From AA29 sp041481445 (GTDB taxonomy: Bacteria > Acidobacteriota > Vicinamibacteria > Fen-336), in contig JBGPBV010000008.1 of NCBI GenBank assembly GCA_041481445.1, forward strand, positions 1 through 64,000: DNA of 64,000 nt. Direction: 5' to 3'. Position 1 is the first letter of the stretch. Each line of letters opens with the position of its first letter. Shown piece after piece: positions 1 to 7,670 of the stretch. Under the pieces are notes generated by a model. The model was not told where the DNA came from and ran no database searches. It saw only the letters and a list, made by a program, of their open reading frames with translations. Position numbers and translations under genes: made by a program.

Positions 1-1
1 G

Positions 2-655
<654 letters not shown>

Positions 656-677
656 GAGCGAGGGGGGCCGCCGGGCC

Positions 678-1088
678 CTAGGCGCCGGCACCGCCGGCCG
701 CCGGCGGCTTGCGCCGGACGTAGTCGTCCACGACGTCCTCGATGCAGCGCCGGTCCTCCGGCGAGAGCGGATCGAACTTCACGCCGAACCCCGGGGGCAG
801 GCTGTGTACGGGGTGCTGCTGGCGCGGGTTGAGCCACGTCACCGTGCCGCGCACCACGATCTGCACGTCCTTGCCCGGTATGGGGAGGGTGATCGTGAGC
901 CCCTGGTAGAGGGGGGGCATCTGGTCGCGGGCGATGTAGGCGCCCAGCACGTTGATGTTGACGGTGAAGGTGCTGGCGGAGCTGCCGTCCTCGAAGGCGA
1001 TGGCGCAGCGCCGGATGAATGGCACGCGCTGGAGGCCGCTCCCCCGACGTTCGACGCGTCTTCCTGTCACTTGTATCCGGCTCGCCAC
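678..1088 (-). CDS. PilZ domain protein with degenerate c-di-GMP motifs
   Basis: A 136-residue protein made almost entirely of one PilZ-like beta barrel. The C-terminal part (PPGFGVKFDPLSPEDR, then an acidic helix) is typical of PilZ proteins that sense cyclic di-GMP. The second ligand motif, normally (D/N)xSxxG, reads NINVLG, with Asn in place of Ser, and the first RxxxR motif is not clean (LQRVPFIRR). Binding of c-di-GMP is therefore uncertain. The GTG start at 1088 is chosen because GGAGG lies six bases before it; an ATG twelve codons upstream (1124) has no ribosome-binding site. It points toward the E2 gene and shares strand with selB, but no functional link is evident. Confidence 0.68.
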   Translation of the reverse strand: MASRIQVTGRRVERRGSGLQRVPFIRRCAIAFEDGSSASTFTVNINVLGAYIARDQMPPLYQGLTITLPIPGKDVQIVVRGTVTWLNPRQQHPVHSLPPGFGVKFDPLSPEDRRCIEDVVDDYVRRKPPAAGGAGA

Positions 1089-1171
1089 GGCACCCTCCCG
1101 TCTTAGAGGAGCCAGTCCAATCATACGGGAATCGGGTCGGGAAAGTTGCGGCCGGCCCCAGCCTCGAGCGC

Positions 1172-3052
1172 TCAACCCAGCACGAAGCGGTCCGCCCCTG
1201 TGCGCCGGGTCACCCTCTCCCGGTCGAGGTACTCGAGGAGGGGGATCACGAACTTCCGGCTCAGGCCCGTCATCTCCTTGAACGCGGCCACGTCGAGGCG
1301 CGAGCCGCCCGGCCAGCGCCGCCGGACCTCGTCCGCGAGCGCGTCGAGGCGCGACGACTCCACGAGCGAGTCCCCCACCCGGCGCAGCGCGCCCTCCGCC
1401 ACCAGCGCGCGCGCCACCCCGTCCCGGAGGCCCGGATCGCCGGCGGCGAGGGCGGCGGGCGGATGCGCGAGGTCGATCCCGGCCAGGGCGGCCTCGCGGG
1501 CCGCGGCCAGCAGCGCCTCGCGGCAGAGAGCCTCCTCCGGCGTGAGCTCCACGCGGTGGCCGGCGAGGGCCACGGTGTCGCTGGAGACCCGGATACGGCC
1601 GAGGCCGGCGAGGCGCTCGAGCACGGCCTCGAACACGCCCCCGGGCGCGCGCGCGAACGCACGGCGCCGAAGCTCCTCGCGCGGCATGCCCGCGTCGAGG
1701 CGCCGCCTCGCGTGGAACTCGCGCAGGCGCTCCTGGGCCGCCGCGGCCAGCGCGTCCAGCGTCGCCGTGGAGACGAGCCAGACCGGATCGTGCCCGAGCG
1801 ACACCACGTCCCCGCGGCCCCGCAAGGCGGCCATCAGCGCGGGCAGGGGCACGGTCACGCGGGCGGCGAGGGTGGGACCGTCCACTCCGGCCACTCCCGC
1901 GTCCGCGACCATGCGCGCGGCCGCCTCCGCGGTGCCGGAGCCGGCCGTGACCGCGGAGGCGCTCCCCCGCCGGCGCTTGGCGGCCAGGGGGTCCACGACG
2001 ACCGCGCCCCCGATCGTCGCCGCCGGCGAGTAGGCGCGGATGACCAGGCGATCGCCGCGGCCGGCCACGGACGGCGACTCCAGCCGGAGCTGCACGCGGG
2101 TGGTCGCTCCCGGCGCGAGAACGGCCGCGTCCAGGAGACGCACCCGGGCCAGGACCTCCGCGCTGGCCAGGTGGACGCGCACCCGCGCCTGGTCCTTCAG
2201 CGGCCGCCCGCCGGGCAGCAGGGAGAGGTCGGCCTCGACGATCGACGTGGCGCGCATCGTCCCCGGCCGCGTGACCACGTCTCCCCGCGCGACCTCGCCC
2301 GCCTCGATGCCGGTGAGGTTGACGGCGGCGCGATGGCCGGCGGCCAGGCGATCCGCGGCCGTGCCGTGGACCTGCAGGCCGCGCACCCGCGCCCGCCGCC
2401 CGCGGGGAAGGACCTCCACCTCGTCCCCGGGGGCCAGGCCGCCGGAGACGAGGGTACCGGTGACGACGGTGCCGAAGCCGTGGATGGTGAAGGCGCGGTC
2501 GACGGGGAGCCGGAGGAGGCCGTCCGCCGGCCGCGCGGGGGCGGCCCCGGCCAGGGCCCGGAGCGCGTCCCGGAGCGCCTCCAGCCCCTGGCCGGTGCGC
2601 GCGGACAGGCGCAGGACGGGCGCGCCCTCCAGGAACGATCCCGCCACCAGCTCGCGCACCTCCATCTCGGCCAGGGCCTGCATGTCGGCGTCGGCGGCGT
2701 CGCACTTGGTGAGGGCGACCAGGCCGCGCGGGATCCCGAGCAGCCGGCAGATGTGGAAGTGCTCGCGCGTCTGCGGCATCACCGACTCGTCCGCCGCCAC
2801 CACGAGCAGGACGGCGTCGATGCCGTGCGCGCCCGCCAGCATGTTGCGGACGAAGCGCTCGTGGCCGGGCACGTCGATGAAGGAGGCCACCAGGCCCTGC
2901 CCCAGGTCCAGGTGCGCGAACCCGAGGTCAATGGTGATGCCCCGCTCCTTCTCCTCCTTCAGGCGGTCGGGGTCGGTGCCGGTCAGGGCCTGCACGAGGG
3001 CGCTCTTGCCGTGATCGATGTGGCCGGCGGTGCCGACGATCAGGGAGCGCAT
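1172..3052 (-). CDS. selB: Selenocysteine-specific elongation factor SelB
   Basis: SelB is a GTPase that carries selenocysteinyl-tRNA(Sec) to the ribosome at UGA codons marked by a SECIS hairpin. The 626-residue protein has the GTPase motifs GHIDHGKS (G1), RGITID (G2), DVPGHE (G3), TKCD (G4) and SART (G5), then two beta-barrel domains. A C-terminal half of about 300 residues follows, in the winged-helix region that reads the SECIS element, ending in a YLDRERVTRR segment typical of the last winged helix. The ATG at 3052 is used because the G1 motif follows within 15 residues; a longer reading to 3082 only adds a Pro/Ala-rich tail. No selA, selC or selD is in the window. The gene implies that the organism makes selenoproteins. 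Confidence 0.95.
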   Translation of the reverse strand: MRSLIVGTAGHIDHGKSALVQALTGTDPDRLKEEKERGITIDLGFAHLDLGQGLVASFIDVPGHERFVRNMLAGAHGIDAVLLVVAADESVMPQTREHFHICRLLGIPRGLVALTKCDAADADMQALAEMEVRELVAGSFLEGAPVLRLSARTGQGLEALRDALRALAGAAPARPADGLLRLPVDRAFTIHGFGTVVTGTLVSGGLAPGDEVEVLPRGRRARVRGLQVHGTAADRLAAGHRAAVNLTGIEAGEVARGDVVTRPGTMRATSIVEADLSLLPGGRPLKDQARVRVHLASAEVLARVRLLDAAVLAPGATTRVQLRLESPSVAGRGDRLVIRAYSPAATIGGAVVVDPLAAKRRRGSASAVTAGSGTAEAAARMVADAGVAGVDGPTLAARVTVPLPALMAALRGRGDVVSLGHDPVWLVSTATLDALAAAAQERLREFHARRRLDAGMPREELRRRAFARAPGGVFEAVLERLAGLGRIRVSSDTVALAGHRVELTPEEALCREALLAAAREAALAGIDLAHPPAALAAGDPGLRDGVARALVAEGALRRVGDSLVESSRLDALADEVRRRWPGGSRLDVAAFKEMTGLSRKFVIPLLEYLDRERVTRRTGADRFVLG

Positions 3053-3109
3053 CGGGGCCAGCATAGCAGGCCGTCCGCGCACGGCTTGGCCGAGAGCCCG
3101 GCCTCTAGC

Positions 3110-3445
3110 TCACTCCTCGCGCGTCGTCACCCCGAACACCGCCTCCGCCGTCTTGTGCAGCTTGGCGGCCAGGGCCAGGCGGGCCTCCTTCTCCGTCCTC
3201 ACGATGAAGGAGTAGTTCTCGCGCGCGACCTTGATGAGGAACAGCAGCTCGTCGCGCGTCAGGTTCAGCACGATCCGGTTCTCGTTCTGGTCGAAGAACC
3301 CCTCGAGGAGCTTGTCCCGGAGCCGCAGCCGCGCCTCCTGCTCTTCGTCCGTGATGAAGTGGTACTCCTGGCGGGTGACCTTCTGGAGGAAGATCAGCTC
3401 CTTGCTGTTGAGGTTGAGGGCTACGCTGCGGACGTCGGACACCAT
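3110..3445 (-). CDS. Hypothetical 111-residue protein built from two tandem repeats
   Basis: No known family is recognised. The protein consists of two copies of a unit of about 45 residues: residues 10-46 and 60-96 align without gaps at an offset of 50, with 21 of 37 positions identical by eye. The shared core is LNL-x3-EL-x-FL-x-KV-x-R-x2-Y-x-FI, followed by E-x-EARL-x-L-x2-KL. Each unit alternates hydrophobic and charged residues and looks helical; there is no signal peptide or membrane segment. GGAGG lies eight bases before the ATG. It sits between selB and a PKD-like lipoprotein gene on the same strand. It may be a small two-fold symmetric adaptor or regulator, but this is only a guess from the duplication. 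Confidence 0.6.
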   Translation of the reverse strand: MVSDVRSVALNLNSKELIFLQKVTRQEYHFITDEEQEARLRLRDKLLEGFFDQNENRIVLNLTRDELLFLIKVARENYSFIVRTEKEARLALAAKLHKTAEAVFGVTTREE

Positions 3446-3593
3446 CGCTCGATCCTCCCTCAGACGGGTCCAATCGCCACCCCGGGACCCGCACGGTTGG
3501 CATGTGGAGACCGGCCGATTCTAGCCGCAACCGCCATTGGGCCGCCAACCTGCCGGGCAAAGATGTGCGCGGCGACACGCCGCCAGGCGGCCG

Positions 3594-4385
3594 TCAGATG
3601 ACGGGGAGCGTGATCGACCTCGTGGCGACGCTCCCACCGAAGGTCGCCGTCGCCGTCACGGTGATGGGCACGACCTGCGTGGGGCTGGCCGTCAGCTGGG
3701 ACCCGATGGCGGGGCCCGTCCCCGACGTCACGGACAGGGTGCCGAATCCGGAGGTCACCTGGAGCGTCCAGGTGGCGCCGGCGGGCGAGACTCTTCCGCT
3801 GATGAACGCCACCTGGCCCGGGAAGAGCGTCCCCGGGTCGGCGCCGAGGCTGGTGATCATCACGTCGCCCGGGGAGCTGGGAGAGCCTGAAGGCGAGGCG
3901 GACGGCGAGGGAGCCTCGATCTGGACGGCGACGTCGGTGCAGATCCCGCCGTGGCCGTGCTGATCGTCGCAACAGGCGTCCGCCGTGAACCCGCCGGGAG
4001 CGGAATACCGGCATTCGGCGGTGCAGCCCTGCGTGATCGGCTGGCCGTTGCCGCAATCGATCGCGATGCGGATCGGGTCGCCGTCCGCGTCGGTGCTCCC
4101 GCAGGCGTTGAGCCTGATGGTGTCCCCCACCGCCGCTCGCGGGGGGTCGGGGTTGGTGCGCAGCGAGCAGACCGGGGCCACGTTGCCCGAGGGCGCGCTC
4201 GGACCGAGGTCCGCGGGCGCGGCCAGGAGGTCCGCGGGCGGGCGGACGTCCGACAGCGCCGGCCCCACGTCCGTGAAGCCCGAGTCGATGGAGCTGGTGT
4301 CGCATCCGGGAACGATCGCGGCCAGGACGGCCCAGATCGCGGCCTGCACCGCCAACAGGACCACGACGGTGCGGAGGATCCGCAT
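3594..4385 (-). CDS. Putative lipoprotein with a PKD/Ig-like region
   Basis: A 263-residue exported protein of unknown function. A basic start (MRILR) and a long hydrophobic stretch end at AIVPGC, a lipobox-like site with Pro at position -2, so the mature protein may be lipid-anchored at Cys28. Residues 70-160 hold a segment rich in paired cysteines with the DADGD-containing pattern of PKD-like domains. A Ser/Pro linker (PSPSASPSGSPSSPG) follows, then a beta-rich C-terminal Ig-like domain. The ribosome-binding site GGGAGGAG sits four bases from the ATG. It is probably an extracellular surface protein; partner and substrate are unknown. It lies between RNase R and the small duplicated protein, all on the minus strand. 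Confidence 0.6.
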   Translation of the reverse strand: MRILRTVVVLLAVQAAIWAVLAAIVPGCDTSSIDSGFTDVGPALSDVRPPADLLAAPADLGPSAPSGNVAPVCSLRTNPDPPRAAVGDTIRLNACGSTDADGDPIRIAIDCGNGQPITQGCTAECRYSAPGGFTADACCDDQHGHGGICTDVAVQIEAPSPSASPSGSPSSPGDVMITSLGADPGTLFPGQVAFISGRVSPAGATWTLQVTSGFGTLSVTSGTGPAIGSQLTASPTQVVPITVTATATFGGSVATRSITLPVI

Positions 4386-4551
4386 GCCTCTCCTCCCGCC
4401 GGCCGCCGGTGACGGCGCCGGTCACGCCCGGGTCGAGCTCGCGCGCGCGACGGCGGCGCCGCGGAGGGCAGCGGCGCGCCACGCTTCGTCCTGATGGGTT
4501 GGCCCTGAGCCTACGCCTGCGGTCGGCGCGAGGTCAAGGCCGCGCCGCGGG

Positions 4552-6888
4552 TCAACGACGGCGCCGCCGCGGGCTCGGCCGGCGCGAGGGGCGGGCGGAG
4601 GCCTCGCGCCCGCGCGGCTCCCGCCCGGAAGGCCGCGCGGCCCCGGGCGTCCGGGAGGACGGTGACGAGCGCTCCCCGCGGGGCGGCCGCGACGGGGGCG
4701 GGCCGGGAGTGCGCGCCGCCGCCCGCTCGAGTACGTCCATCAGCGCGAAGTCGATCTTGCGCTCCTCCAGCTTGACCGCCGCCACCTGGACCTCGACGCG
4801 GTCGCCCAGCCGGTAGACGTTGCCGGTGTTCTCGCCCTTGAGCAGGTGCGCGCGCTCGTCGAATCTGTAGTAGTCGTCCGTCATCGACGAGACGTGCACC
4901 AGGCCCTGGACGTAGACCCCCTCCAGCTCGACGAAGAGGCCGAAGGCCTGCACGCCGGTGACGTAGCCGGTGAAGACCTCGCCCCGCTTGTCCGCCATGT
5001 AGCGGACCTTCTTCCACTCGACGAGCTCCCGCTCGGCGTCGCTGGCGCGGCGCTCCATGTCCGACAGGTGCAGGGCCATCTCGGGAAGAGGCGCCGGGGG
5101 GGCGGCAGCCGCCGCCCCCGGCCCGCGCAGCCCGCGGAGGGCGCGGTGGACGACGAGGTCGGGATAGCGGCGGATGGGGCTCGTGAAGTGGGTGTACATG
5201 CCGGTGGCGAGGCCGAAGTGACCGAGGTTCTCCTCGTGGTAGCGCGCCAGGCGCATCGTGCGCAGGAGCAGGTACGAGACGAGCTTCTCCTCGGGCTTGC
5301 CTTCGATCTGGCGGAGGATGAGCTGGAAGTCCTGGGGGCGGATCTCCTCCAGGCTCGGGGGGACGCGGTATCCGAAGGACGACACCAGCTCCGCGAACTC
5401 CTCCACCCGCTGCGGGTCGGGACGCTCGTGGATCCGGTAGAGGGCGGGCGCGCCCGGCCCCGCCAGCTTCTCGGCGACCGCCTCGTTGGCGGCGAGCATG
5501 AACTCCTCGATCGAGCGCATGCTGTCCAGGCGCTCGCTGGCCACGATGCCCGTCATCTGCCCGCCCTCGTCGAGGACGAGGCGGGGCTCGGGCAGGTCGA
5601 AGTCCAGCGATCCGCGCTCGTACCGGCGCCGGCGCATCAGCTTGGCCAGCTCGTCCATGCGCTCGAACAGGGGCACCAGGGGCGCGAACTGCCGCCGTAG
5701 CTCCGCCTCGCCGTCCACGATGCGCTGGACCTGCTGATAGCTCATCCGCGCCCGGCTCTTGATGACCCCGTCGTGGAACTCGGCCTTGCGGACCTTGCCC
5801 TTGGCGTCGAGCTCGAGGACCACGGTCTGGGTCAGGCGGTCCTGTCCGTCGACCAGGCTGCAGATGTGGCTCGACAGGGCATGGGGCAGCATCGGGACCA
5901 CGCGGTCGGGGAAGTAGACCGAGGTTCCGCGGAGATAGGCCTCCTGGTCGAGGGCGGAGCCGGGGCGGACGTAGTGCGCCACGTCGGCGATGTGCACGGC
6001 CAGCTTCCAGCCCCCCCCGGGGAGCCGGTCGAGGCTGATCGCGTCGTCGTGGTCGCGCGCGGTCTCCGGGTCCACGGTCACGGTGTCCCAGCCCCGGAAG
6101 TCCGTGCGTCCGGCCACGTCCTCCGGGCGCACCGTCGTCGGCACGCGCGCGGCCTCCGCCTCGACCTCGTCCGGGAAGGCGTCGGGAAGGCCGTACTTCA
6201 CCATGATGACCTTGAGGTCGGTGCCGGGGTCCTCGAGCCGGCCGAGGACCTGCAGGACGCGGCCGGAGGGATTGCGGGTGGCCGTGGGCGGCCGCGTGAT
6301 CTCGGCCTGGACCATCTCGCCCGGCCGGGCGTCGCCCTTGTCGCCGGCGGGCACGAAGATCTCGTGCAGGACGCGCTTGTCGAAGGGGATCACGTGGCCG
6401 CCGAAGCGTCCGTCCTCCTCGTAGCGGCCCACGATCCTCTGCTGCGCCCGCTCGAGGACGCGGATGATCCGGCCCTCGGGTCCCTTGGGCGTATGGCGCT
6501 CGACGCGGGCGATCACGCGGTCGCCGTGCAGCGCCTCCTTCATGTTGACGGCGGACACGTAGACGTCGCCCTCCCGGGTGCGCGGGGCCCCGGCCGTCCT
6601 CTCCGGGGCCACGAAGCCGAACCCGCCCGCGTTCGCGCTCAGGCGGCCGACGACGAGGTTCATCCGTGAGGGCAGGCCGACGCGCGCGCCGTGGATCTGC
6701 ACCAGCAGGCCGCCCGCGATCAGCCGGCGCAGCGCGTCCTTGAGCTCGCGGCGGCCCTCGGCGTCGAGCTTCAGGCGGCGCACGAGGTCGCGCACGCCCA
6801 TGGGCTTGCCGTGGCCGGACAGGAGGTCGAGCACCGAGGCGGCCAGGTCGCGCGGGGCGGCGGGAGCGGAGGGGTCACCGGAAGTCAT
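4552..6888 (-). CDS. rnr: Ribonuclease R
   Basis: RNase R is a 3'-to-5' exoribonuclease that degrades structured RNA and helps in ribosome and mRNA quality control. The 778-residue protein shows the full layout: an N-terminal winged helix, two cold-shock barrels, the RNB catalytic domain, and an S1 domain near residues 640-725. The catalytic Asp cluster is seen in DPETARDHDDAISL, and SPIRRYPDLVVHR matches the RNB core. The tail is a long basic Arg/Ser/Pro region, as in many RNase R proteins that bind ribosomes. The ATG at 6888 lies only 56 bases from the divergent GT2 start, so both promoters must be compact. No clear -10/-35 pair could be picked there. Confidence 0.95.
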   Translation of the reverse strand: MTSGDPSAPAAPRDLAASVLDLLSGHGKPMGVRDLVRRLKLDAEGRRELKDALRRLIAGGLLVQIHGARVGLPSRMNLVVGRLSANAGGFGFVAPERTAGAPRTREGDVYVSAVNMKEALHGDRVIARVERHTPKGPEGRIIRVLERAQQRIVGRYEEDGRFGGHVIPFDKRVLHEIFVPAGDKGDARPGEMVQAEITRPPTATRNPSGRVLQVLGRLEDPGTDLKVIMVKYGLPDAFPDEVEAEAARVPTTVRPEDVAGRTDFRGWDTVTVDPETARDHDDAISLDRLPGGGWKLAVHIADVAHYVRPGSALDQEAYLRGTSVYFPDRVVPMLPHALSSHICSLVDGQDRLTQTVVLELDAKGKVRKAEFHDGVIKSRARMSYQQVQRIVDGEAELRRQFAPLVPLFERMDELAKLMRRRRYERGSLDFDLPEPRLVLDEGGQMTGIVASERLDSMRSIEEFMLAANEAVAEKLAGPGAPALYRIHERPDPQRVEEFAELVSSFGYRVPPSLEEIRPQDFQLILRQIEGKPEEKLVSYLLLRTMRLARYHEENLGHFGLATGMYTHFTSPIRRYPDLVVHRALRGLRGPGAAAAAPPAPLPEMALHLSDMERRASDAERELVEWKKVRYMADKRGEVFTGYVTGVQAFGLFVELEGVYVQGLVHVSSMTDDYYRFDERAHLLKGENTGNVYRLGDRVEVQVAAVKLEERKIDFALMDVLERAAARTPGPPPSRPPRGERSSPSSRTPGAARPSGREPRGREASARPSRRPSPRRRRR

Positions 6889-6944
6889 TCGGGCTCATTT
6901 CCAGGATCGGCGTGCTAAGCTCACGGGCTTTGCCACGTCACGAA

Positions 6945-7670
6945 ATGGCCCGCCCGGCGATCTCCCTCGTCCTGCCAGCCTACAACGAGGCCGACAACAT
7001 CGAGCGTGCGGTCCGCGACGCCGCCGCCGCCGGGGCGCGGGCCGGGTCCTACGAGGTCGTCGTGGTGGACGACGGCAGCCGCGACGCCACCTCGGACCGC
7101 CTGGCCGCGCTGGAGGCCCGGATGGGACCGGCCTTGAGGGTCATCCGGCACGGCCGCAACCGGGGTTACGGGGCCGCCCTCCGGACGGGCTTCGCGGCCG
7201 CGCAAGGCGACCTCGTCTTCTACACCGACTCCGACAACCAATTCGATCTCTCCGAGCTGGCAGGCTTCCTGCCCCTGATGGGCGAGTGGGACGCCATCCT
7301 AGGCTATCGCATCGCGCGCAAGGACGCGCGGCGGCGGCGGCTGACGTCGTGGGTCTTCAACCGGCTCTCCTGCACGCTCTTCGGCCTGGCCGTCCGCGAC
7401 CTCAACTGCTCGTTCAAGCTCTTCCGCCGCGAGGTGCTGCAGTCCCTGCCCCTGGCCTCGGACGACTTCTTCATCGACACCGAGCTGGTGGTGCGGCTGC
7501 ACCGTGGCGGCCATCGCTACGTCGAGCGCGGCGTGCAGCACCTGCCGCGCCTGGCCGGCCGCTCGACGGTGCGCCTCTCCGACATCCCGCGGACGCTGGC
7601 CGCGGTGGCGCGCATGCGCTCCACCCTGGCCGCCGAGGAGTCGGCCGCGAGGTCGGGACAGCCGCGTTGA
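6945..7670 (+). CDS. Family 2 glycosyltransferase (polyprenyl-phosphate sugar transferase-like)
   Basis: A 241-residue GT-A fold glycosyltransferase that probably transfers a sugar from a nucleotide donor to a polyprenyl phosphate or similar lipid. Motifs are LPAYNEADNIE at the N terminus, VVDDGSRD (nucleotide binding) and TDSDNQFD (metal-binding acidic motif). There is no C-terminal membrane anchor. The ATG at 6945 places the first strand directly at the N terminus; a GTG at 6912 with a weak AGGA in front would add eleven residues and cannot be excluded. The stop codon overlaps the start of the next gene (TTGA), so the two are translationally coupled. Together they look like a donor-making enzyme and a membrane partner for surface glycan or glycolipid assembly. 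Confidence 0.88.
   Translation: MARPAISLVLPAYNEADNIERAVRDAAAAGARAGSYEVVVVDDGSRDATSDRLAALEARMGPALRVIRHGRNRGYGAALRTGFAAAQGDLVFYTDSDNQFDLSELAGFLPLMGEWDAILGYRIARKDARRRRLTSWVFNRLSCTLFGLAVRDLNCSFKLFRREVLQSLPLASDDFFIDTELVVRLHRGGHRYVERGVQHLPRLAGRSTVRLSDIPRTLAAVARMRSTLAAEESAARSGQPR

Noticed and set aside
1019..3601. An 860-codon open frame on the plus strand opposite selB and PilZ
   Set aside because: It has no recognisable domain, biased Arg/Gly/His composition, and lies opposite genes with clear motifs. Long antisense frames are expected at this GC content; the same applies to 14674-17301 (-), 29713-32847 (+), 32012-35920 (+) and the upstream parts of the frames ending at 10321 and 49169.
6889..6944. 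Promoters between the divergent rnr and GT2 genes
   Set aside because: Candidate hexamers such as TAAGCT (6915-6920) match the consensus in only three positions and lack a partner box.
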